A stretch of 6,837 nucleotides of DNA from Natrialbaceae archaeon (GTDB taxonomy: Archaea; Halobacteriota; Halobacteria; Halobacteriales; Natrialbaceae): positions 1 to 6,837 of the forward strand of contig PUPA01000056.1 in NCBI GenBank assembly GCA_003552885.1. The letters are read 5' to 3'. The translations under genes and the position numbers were made by a program. Below, one piece after another: positions 1 to 5,635 of the stretch. Under the pieces are notes generated by a model. The model did not search any database. It had not been told where the DNA came from and worked only from the letters and a program-made list of their open reading frames with translations. How positions within the stretch are numbered: position 1 is the stretch's first letter; every line of letters begins with the position of its first letter.

Positions 1-6
1 CGATCC

Positions 7-13
7 AGGTGAT
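7..13 (+). promoter_or_regulatory. Possible Shine-Dalgarno for the SHOCT gene
   Basis: AGGTGAT matches the complement of the conserved 16S rRNA 3' end (GGAGGTGATC type) and ends three bases before ATG 17, which is tighter than usual. A TGA at 10-12 is in frame 1, so an upstream gene could end here and be coupled to this one; only four codons of that frame are visible, so this remains a guess. Confidence 0.35.
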
Positions 14-16
14 TCC

Positions 17-466
17 ATGGGCGACGATCCCGCGAGCCGGCTGCGTGAGAACGCCACGGAGGTCACGGGGGCCGTCGTCACCGGCGTCTGGCTCGCCCTG
101 CTCTTTCTCCCGTTCGGCGGGGACCTCTGGCTTCCGGTGATGCTCTTCGGCTACGTCGTCGTCGTCCCCCTGGTCGCCTTGCTCTACGGCGACGAGGAGG
201 ACCGCCGGGAGTGGTGGAACGACGAGGACACGGAGACCGAATTGGCGTCCGAAGACCCCCTCGAGACGCTCCGGGAACGGTACGCCCAGGGGGAGCTCAC
301 CGACGAGGAGTTCGAACGCAGGCTCGAGCGACTGCTCGGGACCGAGACGCCGGAGGACGCCGAACGGTGGCGCCGGGACGCCCACGACGGTCGGAACCCG
401 CGGCCGGCGAACGACCGAGATCGGGGCGTCGAGCGAGGCGACCTGGATCCCGAGTACGAACGGTGA
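17..466 (+). CDS. SHOCT-domain small membrane protein
   Basis: The 149-residue product has two hydrophobic stretches (about residues 16-33 and 38-57) that should form a membrane hairpin. A charged linker follows, then a SHOCT-like motif at about 80-108 (DPLETLRERYAQGELTDEEF followed by an Arg/Leu-rich helix). The last 40 residues are highly charged and probably disordered. SHOCT is a short C-terminal oligomerisation-type domain that is common in small bacterial and archaeal membrane proteins. The cellular role is unknown; the domain is expected to face the cytoplasm. I chose ATG 17 because the N-terminus MGDDPASRLREN resembles what I recall of haloarchaeal relatives and an AGGTGAT match to the 16S anti-Shine-Dalgarno lies just upstream. 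The frame is open to the window edge, however, so an upstream start cannot be excluded. The gene converges on the MFS transporter. Confidence 0.85.
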   Translation: MGDDPASRLRENATEVTGAVVTGVWLALLFLPFGGDLWLPVMLFGYVVVVPLVALLYGDEEDRREWWNDEDTETELASEDPLETLRERYAQGELTDEEFERRLERLLGTETPEDAERWRRDAHDGRNPRPANDRDRGVERGDLDPEYER

Positions 467-502
467 TCGCCCGCCATCGGTTCGGCCCTGGTGTCCGTCG
501 TG

Positions 503-1771
503 CTACCGGCCCGGCCCGTTGTGGTGGATCCAGACCGCACAGGCGACCGAAACGGCGCCCGCGACGGCGGCGATCGCGAACGCGATCCGGTAGCCGGTGA
601 CCGTGTACACCCGGACGCCGCCGACCGTCTCGCCGGTCCAGTAGGCGTCGAGCGTCCAGCCCATCACCGACGGGAACGCCGCGGCGCCGAAGAAGGAGGC
701 GCCGTTTATCGTCCCGAGGGAGATGCCGCTGGCTCGGCTCGGGTTTCGCTCTTTGACCATCGGGTAGGTGAGCACGAACGAGCCGAGCAGGGCCCCGGTC
801 AGGAAGAACGCGAGGGCGACGAACGCGAGTGGGGGCTCCCCGAGGGCCGCGATGGCGCCGAGAACCGCCGCGTAGACGACCGTGCCGGCGACGATGAGCT
901 CGGTGCGCCGGCCGAGGCGATCGGAGAGCCGGCCGATCGCCGGCGGGCCGACTACGAGCCCCGCGCCGCCGAGCAGCGTGATCGTCGAGGCGGCGGTCAC
1001 CGAGACGCCGTACGTCTGGACGACGAAGGGGATCCCCCACAGCCCGAACAGGGTGAGGTTCACCCCGCCGGTACAGAACAGCAGGAGGCCGACGACCCAG
1101 GTCCAGCGGTCCCGGAGGACGTCGGCCGTGGCCGTCCGCACCTCGGTTATCGTCAGCCGGGATCCCCCGGTGGCGCCCTCGATCGGCGCGAACCCCGCCC
1201 GCTCGGCCGTATCGCGCACGAAGAGGGCCGTCAGGACCGCGAGGACGAGCCCGGCGCCGGCGAGAGCGAGCACCGCCCGTCGCCAGCCGGTCGCCCCGAC
1301 GAGGAGCGCGAACGGCGTCGTCGCGAGGATGCCGCCGACGCCGCCGACGGCGAAGTTCAGCCCGTTCAGCGTGGCGAACTCCTCCGCCCGAAACCAGTTC
1401 GCCGAGAACCGGAGCATCGAGACGAAGATCACACTCCCCCCGAGGCCGACGAGCAGCCGGCCGCCGAGCGCGCCGCCGTACCCCGCCGCGAGGGCGAACC
1501 AGACCGCCCCGAGGTTCATCACCGCCGCCCCGGTGGCCGCCGTCAGCCGGGGACCGATCCGGTCGACGAGGATCCCCGTCGGCACCTGCATGACGGCGTA
1601 GACGAAAAAGAACGTCGCGTGGAGGGTCCCGAGCTGGGCGCCGGTGGTGCGAAACGCCGTCATCAGCTCCTCGGCGATCACCGCCGTCGAGAGCCGGTAG
1701 ACGTTGACCAGCAGGAACGACGCCGCCAGCAGCCCCCACAGGAGCCACCGGCGGCGGTGAGCCGAGGACAT
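503..1771 (-). CDS. Major facilitator superfamily (MFS) transporter
   Basis: The product is a 422-residue integral membrane protein with about 12 hydrophobic helices, the usual MFS length and two-half organisation. Motif A (GxLaDrxGxR type) appears as GILVDRIGPRL at about 67-77, between helices 2 and 3. Its counterpart GRLSDRLGRR at about 280-289 lies in the second half. The sequence NVYRLSTAVIAEEL near residues 23-36 in helix 1 recalls anion and sugar-phosphate porters of the COG2271 kind. It should act as a secondary transporter in the cytoplasmic membrane, but the substrate cannot be read from the sequence. ATG 1771 gives a short basic N-terminus (MSSAHRRRW) before helix 1, fitting cytoplasmic orientation. 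It is transcribed divergently from the methyltransferase gene, and its stop is TAG at 503-505. No truncation or frameshift is seen. Confidence 0.92.
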   Translation of the reverse strand: MSSAHRRRWLLWGLLAASFLLVNVYRLSTAVIAEELMTAFRTTGAQLGTLHATFFFVYAVMQVPTGILVDRIGPRLTAATGAAVMNLGAVWFALAAGYGGALGGRLLVGLGGSVIFVSMLRFSANWFRAEEFATLNGLNFAVGGVGGILATTPFALLVGATGWRRAVLALAGAGLVLAVLTALFVRDTAERAGFAPIEGATGGSRLTITEVRTATADVLRDRWTWVVGLLLFCTGGVNLTLFGLWGIPFVVQTYGVSVTAASTITLLGGAGLVVGPPAIGRLSDRLGRRTELIVAGTVVYAAVLGAIAALGEPPLAFVALAFFLTGALLGSFVLTYPMVKERNPSRASGISLGTINGASFFGAAAFPSVMGWTLDAYWTGETVGGVRVYTVTGYRIAFAIAAVAGAVSVACAVWIHHNGPGR

Positions 1772-1794
1772 ACCGGCACGAGACGTGGGCCCGC

Positions 1795-1801
1795 CCTAAG
1801 G
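1795..1801 (-). promoter_or_regulatory. TATA-like box for the MFS gene
   Basis: Read on the minus strand, a CCTTAGGG segment is centred about 27 bases upstream of the ATG at 1771. That is the distance expected for a haloarchaeal TATA box of a leaderless or nearly leaderless transcript. The box is a weak match, so only its position supports it. Confidence 0.35.
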
Positions 1802-1835
1802 GTTGCTGAACGGGATTCGCTCGCCGGGATCGGGG

Positions 1836-1846
1836 AAACACTCAAA
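1836..1846 (+). promoter_or_regulatory. TATA-like box for the methyltransferase gene
   Basis: The A-rich segment AAACACTCAAA is the only AT-rich stretch in the GC-rich spacer before the methyltransferase. It lies about 21-31 bases upstream of GTG 1867, consistent with a leaderless transcript. It sits about 35 bases from the divergent box of the MFS gene, so the two promoters share one compact spacer. Confidence 0.35.
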
Positions 1847-1866
1847 CGCCCGGCCGTCCCGTACTC

Positions 1867-2712
1867 GTGACGATGGTCGACGAGCACGACCGGGCGTCGG
1901 CTCCCGCCCCCGAGGAAGACGGTGGGAGCTCGGACACCGCCCGCGGCGATCGGCGGAACGTCTGGGACGCCGACGAGTACGACGGGGACCACTCGTTCGT
2001 CTACGAGTACGGGGTCGACCTGCTCGATCTACTCGCCCCCGCGCCGGGCGAGCGCGTCCTCGATCTGGGCTGTGGGACGGGACACCTCACCGCACGGATC
2101 GCCGACTCGGACGCCCACGTCGTCGGCCTCGACCGCTCGACGTCGATGCTCGAGACGGCCCACGGGAGCCACCCCGCGCTCCCGTTCGTCGTCGCCGACG
2201 CCCGGAGGCTCCCGCTCGCGTCCGGCTTCGACGCGGCGCTCTCGAACGCGGCACTCCACTGGATCGACGCGGCCGACCAGGACGCGGTTCTGGCGGGCGT
2301 CCACGGCTCGCTCGCGTCGGGAGGGCGGTTCGTCGGCGAGCTCGGCGGCGTCGGGAACGTGGGGGCGATCGTCGACGCCGTCGGGGCCGAACTCGACCGC
2401 CGGGGGTACGGGACGGGAAGCCCCTGGTACTTCCCAAGCGTCGGCGAGTACGCCACCCGCCTCGAACGGGCCGGCTTCGAGCCCCGGGAGGTCCGGCTGT
2501 TCGATCGGCCCACGCCCTTAGAGGACGGCGAACGGGGGCTCCGAAACTGGCTCGAGATGTTCGGCGATGGGCTGCTCGCGGCGGTGCCGGATGGCGAGCG
2601 TGAGTCGGTCCACCGGGCCGTCGAGGACCGCCTCCGCCCGACGCTGTTCCGGGAGGGAAGGTGGATCGCCGACTACCGGCGGCTCAGGTTCCTCGCCGTC
2701 CGTCCCGGCTGA
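1867..2712 (+). CDS. Class I SAM-dependent methyltransferase
   Basis: The 281-residue protein has a Rossmann-type methyltransferase core. Motif I is LDLGCGTGHLT (65-75), which binds S-adenosylmethionine. The acidic residue at the end of strand beta2 is in VGLDRS (Asp89), followed by ADARRLP (110-116) and FDAALSNAALHWI (121-133). The last block resembles the trans-aconitate methyltransferase (Tam)/Methyltransf_11 group. The substrate is not identifiable; a small-molecule substrate is a guess from that resemblance. The first 30 residues are acidic and probably disordered. GTG 1867 is preferred over ATG 1873 because it fits the upstream TATA-like box; no other start lies before the conserved region (VWDADEYDGDHSFVYEYG). 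The gene is followed by the repeat-bearing spacer, so it is probably transcribed separately from the HD gene. Confidence 0.9.
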   Translation: MTMVDEHDRASAPAPEEDGGSSDTARGDRRNVWDADEYDGDHSFVYEYGVDLLDLLAPAPGERVLDLGCGTGHLTARIADSDAHVVGLDRSTSMLETAHGSHPALPFVVADARRLPLASGFDAALSNAALHWIDAADQDAVLAGVHGSLASGGRFVGELGGVGNVGAIVDAVGAELDRRGYGTGSPWYFPSVGEYATRLERAGFEPREVRLFDRPTPLEDGERGLRNWLEMFGDGLLAAVPDGERESVHRAVEDRLRPTLFREGRWIADYRRLRFLAVRPG

Positions 2713-2734
2713 ATCGGCCGTGGAGGACGCCTGA

Positions 2735-2818
2735 CGTCGGACGGGCGACGGTTTTTCTTGGCTCGTCGAACGGACGCGACGGTTTTTCCCGACCCGTCGA
2801 ACGGACGCGACGGTTTTT
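2735..2818 (+). terminator. Three tandem stem-loop plus T5 terminator-like elements
   Basis: Three stem-loops are each followed by five T residues. The first pairs CGTCG (2735-2739) with CGACG (2746-2750), then T5 at 2752-2756. The second pairs CGTCG (2764-2768) with CGACG (2777-2781), plus a flanking T-G wobble, then T5 at 2783-2787. The third pairs CCGTCG (2794-2799) with CGACGG (2808-2813), then T5 at 2814-2818. T-runs of about five or more terminate archaeal RNA polymerase, so the array is placed to end the methyltransferase transcript, whose stop is at 2710-2712. Function is inferred, and the same repeats could instead belong to the promoter of the HD gene. Confidence 0.45.
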
Positions 2819-2840
2819 GTACCGATCCGCCGAACGGACG
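2746..2840 (+). repeat. Three tandem copies of a 31-33 base unit
   Basis: The copies are 2746-2776 (31 bases), 2777-2807 (31) and 2808-2840 (33). All begin CGACGGTTTTT and end CGAACGGACG, and they differ only in the middle 8-12 bases. A 24-base stretch is identical at 2764-2787 and 2795-2818. A partial copy (CGGACG at 2738-2743) precedes the array. The three T5 blocks are spaced exactly 31 bases apart, close to three helical turns. The array ends three bases before the GTG of the HD gene, so the unit could carry promoter, operator or terminator function. Confidence 0.9.
2811..2821 (+). promoter_or_regulatory. TATA-like box for the HD gene in the third repeat copy
   Basis: CGGTTTTTGTA in the third repeat copy places its T-run 26-30 bases upstream of GTG 2844, the normal TATA-box position for a leaderless haloarchaeal transcript. 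If this is the promoter, copies one and two would be upstream duplicates of the same box at about -57 to -61 and -88 to -92. Confidence 0.4.
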
Positions 2841-2843
2841 GCC

Positions 2844-4076
2844 GTGAAGAGCATCAAAGACAGCGTCCACGACCACATCGAGATCGACGGCGTCGCCCTC
2901 GAGTTGCTCGACACACCCGAGCTACAGCGTCTGCGCGGGATCAGCCAGCTCGGGACGGTCTCGCTGGTCTCCCCCTCCGCGAACCACAGCCGGTTCGAAC
3001 ACAGCCTGGGGGTGTACCACCTCGCCTGCCGGGCGCTCGAGGGGTTCGGCGTCGAGGGGGCGCAGGCCGAGCGGGTTCGCGCGGCGGCGATCCTCCACGA
3101 CGTCGGCCACGGCCCGTTCAGCCACAACGTCGAGGGGATAATCCACCGTCACACCGGCCGTTACCACGACGATGTCGACGAGCTGCTCGCCGGCGGACGG
3201 GTCGGCGAGGTCCTCTCGGACCACGGGCTCGATCCGGGGACGGTCGCGGCCCTCGTCGCCGGCGAAGGGCGCTTTGGACAGCTCGTCTCCGGCGAGCTCG
3301 ACGTCGATCGGATGGACTACCTCGTGCGTGACGCACACCACACGGGGGTTCCCTACGGCACGATCGACCACGGCCGGCTCGTCCGCGAGCTCACCTTCGT
3401 CGACGGCGAGCTCGTCCTCGGGGAGGGGAACGTCCAGTCCGCCGAGAGCCTGCTGATCGCACGGGCGCTGATGAACCCCACGGTCTACACCCACGCCGTC
3501 GCCCGGATCGGGAAGGCGATGTTGCGGGCGGCGACCCGTCGGCTGCTCGCCGTCGGCGCGACCGATCCGGAGACGCTCGCCCGGATGGACGACCACGACC
3601 TGATCGCCGCGCTCCGGGGGACCGAGGAGACGGCCCCGTTCTTCCGGCGGCTCGACGAACGGCGGCTGTACAAACGGGCGCTCTGGACGGAGATCGACGA
3701 CGTCCCGGACGGGGTCGTCGACGCCGACCACGACGACCACCGGGCGCTCGAAGCCGAGATCGCCGAGACGGCCGACCTCGAGCCCGAGGCGGTGATCCTC
3801 GACGTGCCCGAGCGGCCGTCGATGGCGGAGTCGACGACGCGCGTGGTGGTAACCGGCGAGGTCCGTCGGCTCGACGACCAGTCGCCGCTCGTGGGCGCGT
3901 TGCGGGCGGTTGGCCGCGCCCAGTGGCGTCTCGGCGTCTACTGTCCGGAGGCCTACCGCGAGCGGGTCGGCGCGGCCGCGGTCGACGTCCTCGGGCTCGA
4001 GATCGACGGGCCGCTGATTCGAGAGGTCCGGGACGGGCTGTACGCGACGCTCGATCGGTTCGCCGACGATCCGTGA
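2844..4076 (+). CDS. HD-domain phosphohydrolase, SAMHD1-like (COG1078 type)
   Basis: The 410-residue product carries the HD metal-dependent phosphohydrolase domain in its N-terminal half. The segment from Q35 to H53 (ending NHSRFEHSLGV) matches human SAMHD1 around Q149-H167 with identical spacing. AAILHDVGHGPFSH (81-94) supplies the His85-Asp86 pair, and LDVDRMDYLVRDAHH (152-166) supplies the final ligand, Asp155. Predicted metal ligands are therefore His53, His85, Asp86 and Asp155, all present. Relatives hydrolyse dNTPs or other nucleotides; dNTP hydrolysis here is inference, as COG1078 members vary. The C-terminal region (about 280-410) is acidic and less recognisable. GTG 2844 (MKSIKDSVHDHIEIDG) is chosen because family members start with this motif. 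The frame stays open upstream to 2661, but that extension would overlap the methyltransferase gene and translate the tandem repeats. Confidence 0.9.
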   Translation: MKSIKDSVHDHIEIDGVALELLDTPELQRLRGISQLGTVSLVSPSANHSRFEHSLGVYHLACRALEGFGVEGAQAERVRAAAILHDVGHGPFSHNVEGIIHRHTGRYHDDVDELLAGGRVGEVLSDHGLDPGTVAALVAGEGRFGQLVSGELDVDRMDYLVRDAHHTGVPYGTIDHGRLVRELTFVDGELVLGEGNVQSAESLLIARALMNPTVYTHAVARIGKAMLRAATRRLLAVGATDPETLARMDDHDLIAALRGTEETAPFFRRLDERRLYKRALWTEIDDVPDGVVDADHDDHRALEAEIAETADLEPEAVILDVPERPSMAESTTRVVVTGEVRRLDDQSPLVGALRAVGRAQWRLGVYCPEAYRERVGAAAVDVLGLEIDGPLIREVRDGLYATLDRFADDP

Positions 4077-4080
4077 CGAA

Positions 4081-4090
4081 CCGTTCAAGG
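4081..4090 (+). promoter_or_regulatory. TATA-like box for the amidohydrolase gene
   Basis: CCGTTCAAGG lies in the 37-base spacer after the HD gene, with its TTCAAG core 25-30 bases before ATG 4114. The sequence and distance fit a haloarchaeal promoter giving a leaderless transcript, so the amidohydrolase may be transcribed independently despite its close spacing. Confidence 0.45.
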
Positions 4091-4113
4091 GTCTGCCGGC
4101 GAAATCCCTGCCC

Positions 4114-5133
4114 ATGGAACGTGCGGGGACGATCCTCCGCGGCCGGGAGCTAGAGCCCGTTCGGGGGCGGATCGTGATCGACGACGACGGGCTGATAGAC
4201 CGCATCGAGGAGGAACGCGTCGACTCCGAGGCGATCCTCATCCCGGGGTTCGTCAACGCCCACACCCACCTCGGGGATTCGATCGCGAAAGGAGCCGGCG
4301 AGGGGCTCAGCCTCGAGGCACTCGTCGCGCCGCCCGACGGGCTGAAACACCGGTTGCTCGAGGAGGCCGACCGGGCTGAACTCGTCCGGGCGATGCGTCG
4401 GTCGCTCAGGTACATGATCGCCGGCGGGACCGCCGCCTGTCTCGACTTCAGGGAGGGTGGGATCTACGGCGTCAGGGCGCTCCGGGAGGCCGCTCGGGGG
4501 CTCGGGATCGACGTCCTCGCGCTCGGCCGGGAGTCGGTCGAGGCCATGGAGGAAGGCGACGGCTTCGGTGCCAGCGGAGCCAACGACGGCGTCTTCGACC
4601 GCGAACGGACGGCGACCCGCGAGGCCGGAAAGCTGTTCGGCATCCACGCCGGCGAGGTCGACGCGAGCGACGTCAACCCGGCGATCGACCTCGATCCGGA
4701 CTTTCTGGTTCACGCCGTCAACGTCGAGACCGTCCACCTGGATCGGATCGAAGACCGCGGGCTCCCGGTCGTCGTCTGTCCCCGATCGAACCTGACCACC
4801 GGCGTCGGTCTGCCGCCGATCGAGGCGCTCGCCGAGCGGACGACCGTCGCCCTCGGGACGGACAACGTGATGACGAACTCGCCGTCGATGTTCCGCGAGA
4901 TGGCCACCGTCGAGCGGCTGACCGCCCTCGACTCCGTGGAGGTCCTCCGGATGGCGACGGTACACGGCGCCGAGATAGCCGGCCTCGAGTACGGCCCGAT
5001 CGAGGAGGGAACACCGGCCAGGATCGCCGTCATCGACGGGGGCTCTCCCAACCTCGGCGGCGCGCTCGACCCGGTCCGGGCGGTCGTCCGGCGGGCGGGC
5101 GTCGCCGACGTCGAGGAGCTTCTGATCCCGTAA
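4114..5133 (+). CDS. Metal-dependent amidohydrolase (TrzA/AtzA/SAH deaminase-like)
   Basis: The 339-residue protein has the amidohydrolase-superfamily order: a short N-terminal beta-sandwich segment, then GFVNAHTHLGD (His50 and His52 as metal ligands), FGIHAGE (176-181, His178 with Glu181 as likely acid/base), FLVHAVN (His200), CPRSN (222-226) and LGTDN (248-251, Asp250). This pattern with one metal site is typical of deaminases and chlorohydrolases such as S-adenosylhomocysteine deaminase, TrzA and AtzA. It probably hydrolytically deaminates a ring compound in the cytoplasm; the substrate is unknown. It is shorter than many relatives (about 400-470 residues), seemingly because the region between His52 and His178 is compact. 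ATG 4114 is the first good start and places the conserved beta-sandwich (RAGTILRGRELEPVRGRIVI) at the N-terminus. It lies 37 bases downstream of the HD gene. Confidence 0.88.
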   Translation: MERAGTILRGRELEPVRGRIVIDDDGLIDRIEEERVDSEAILIPGFVNAHTHLGDSIAKGAGEGLSLEALVAPPDGLKHRLLEEADRAELVRAMRRSLRYMIAGGTAACLDFREGGIYGVRALREAARGLGIDVLALGRESVEAMEEGDGFGASGANDGVFDRERTATREAGKLFGIHAGEVDASDVNPAIDLDPDFLVHAVNVETVHLDRIEDRGLPVVVCPRSNLTTGVGLPPIEALAERTTVALGTDNVMTNSPSMFREMATVERLTALDSVEVLRMATVHGAEIAGLEYGPIEEGTPARIAVIDGGSPNLGGALDPVRAVVRRAGVADVEELLIP

Positions 5134-5152
5134 GCGAGCCCCGGGAGCTCGC
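5134..5152 (+). terminator. Weak stem-loop after the amidohydrolase stop
   Basis: GCGAGC (5134-5139) can pair with GCTCGC (5147-5152) around a 7-base loop immediately after the TAA. No T-run follows directly; the nearest (5172-5175) is about 20 bases away and fits better as the next promoter. It may be only a GC-rich coincidence. Confidence 0.25.
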
Positions 5153-5167
5153 CGTCGGATCGCCTGC

Positions 5168-5178
5168 ACACTTTTGTT
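5168..5178 (+). promoter_or_regulatory. TATA-like box for the DUF5788-polX pair
   Basis: The segment ACACTTTTGTT in an otherwise GC-rich 67-base spacer has its T-run 26-29 bases upstream of GTG 5201. This supports that start over the in-frame TTG at 5174, which lies inside the box. It would drive the DUF5788 gene and, through the overlap, the polymerase gene. Confidence 0.45.
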
Positions 5179-5200
5179 CGCGGACGCCCGACTGGAGCAC

Positions 5201-5635
5201 GTGAAACCGTACGAGAGAAAGGTGTTGCTCGAACGCGTCGAACGCGACGGGGCGACCGTCGGCGTCGAGATCCCAGACCGGATCGAGGTCCGTGGCGAGC
5301 CGGTCGACCTCCGGGAGTTCGTCTTCGAGATCAAACGCCGGGAGACGATCCCGCCCGGCGAGCGCGAACGGGTCGAGCGCGCGAAACGGAACCTCCGCCG
5401 GGAGCGGCTGCGCCGGATCGAGCTGATCGAGACCGGCGACGTCGACCGCGAGGAAGGCGAGGAGCTGGCCGACGCCGTCGTCGGCATCGACCGGGCGCTG
5501 AACGCCCTGGAGAACCTGGGGCCGACCGACCTCGAACGCGAGGAGCGGGCCCGGCGGACCGCGGACACGAAACGCTGGATGTCGTTCCTGAAGAAGGCTC
5601 TGGGCCGGGAAGAGGGAACGCGGGGGGTCCGATGA
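5201..5635 (+). CDS. DUF5788 family protein
   Basis: This 144-residue, highly charged, mostly helical soluble protein resembles the haloarchaeal DUF5788 family as I recall it. Recognisable blocks are YERKVLLERV at the N-terminus, VDLREFVFEIKRRETIPPGE (35-54), VVGIDRALNALENLGPTDLE (93-112) and the C-terminal KRWMSFLKKALG (124-135). It has no signal peptide, membrane segment, Cys or His residues, so a redox or zinc-binding role is unlikely. The function is unknown. GTG 5201 matches the family N-terminus and lies at the right distance from the upstream T-rich box. Its TGA overlaps the ATG of the family X polymerase gene by four bases (ATGA), so the two are almost certainly co-transcribed and translationally coupled. 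That suggests, as inference, a link to DNA repair. Confidence 0.85.
   Translation: MKPYERKVLLERVERDGATVGVEIPDRIEVRGEPVDLREFVFEIKRRETIPPGERERVERAKRNLRRERLRRIELIETGDVDREEGEELADAVVGIDRALNALENLGPTDLEREERARRTADTKRWMSFLKKALGREEGTRGVR

Noticed and set aside
491..1870. A 459-codon open frame on the plus strand opposite the MFS gene, and a 514-codon minus-strand frame at 297-1841
   Set aside because: Both are rich in Arg, Pro, Gly and Glu with no recognisable domain. They overlap the clear MFS helices and motif A, and are typical shadows of a GC-rich coding strand.
2746..2840. CRISPR-like array in the methyltransferase-HD spacer
   Set aside because: The units abut directly, the variable middles are only 8-12 bases rather than true spacers, and no cas gene is nearby.
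2661..2843. In-frame N-terminal extension of the HD protein by 61 codons
   Set aside because: It would overlap the end of the methyltransferase gene and translate the tandem repeats. The conserved family N-terminus begins at GTG 2844, which also fits the T-rich box.
2922..4415. A 497-codon minus-strand open frame across the HD gene and the start of the amidohydrolase gene
   Set aside because: It runs antisense through the HD catalytic motifs and across a gene boundary, has low-complexity Arg/Ser/Pro composition and no known domain.
4150..5568. A 472-codon minus-strand open frame across the amidohydrolase and DUF5788 genes
   Set aside because: It is antisense to two well-supported genes and Arg/Ser-rich without motifs, so a GC-composition artefact.
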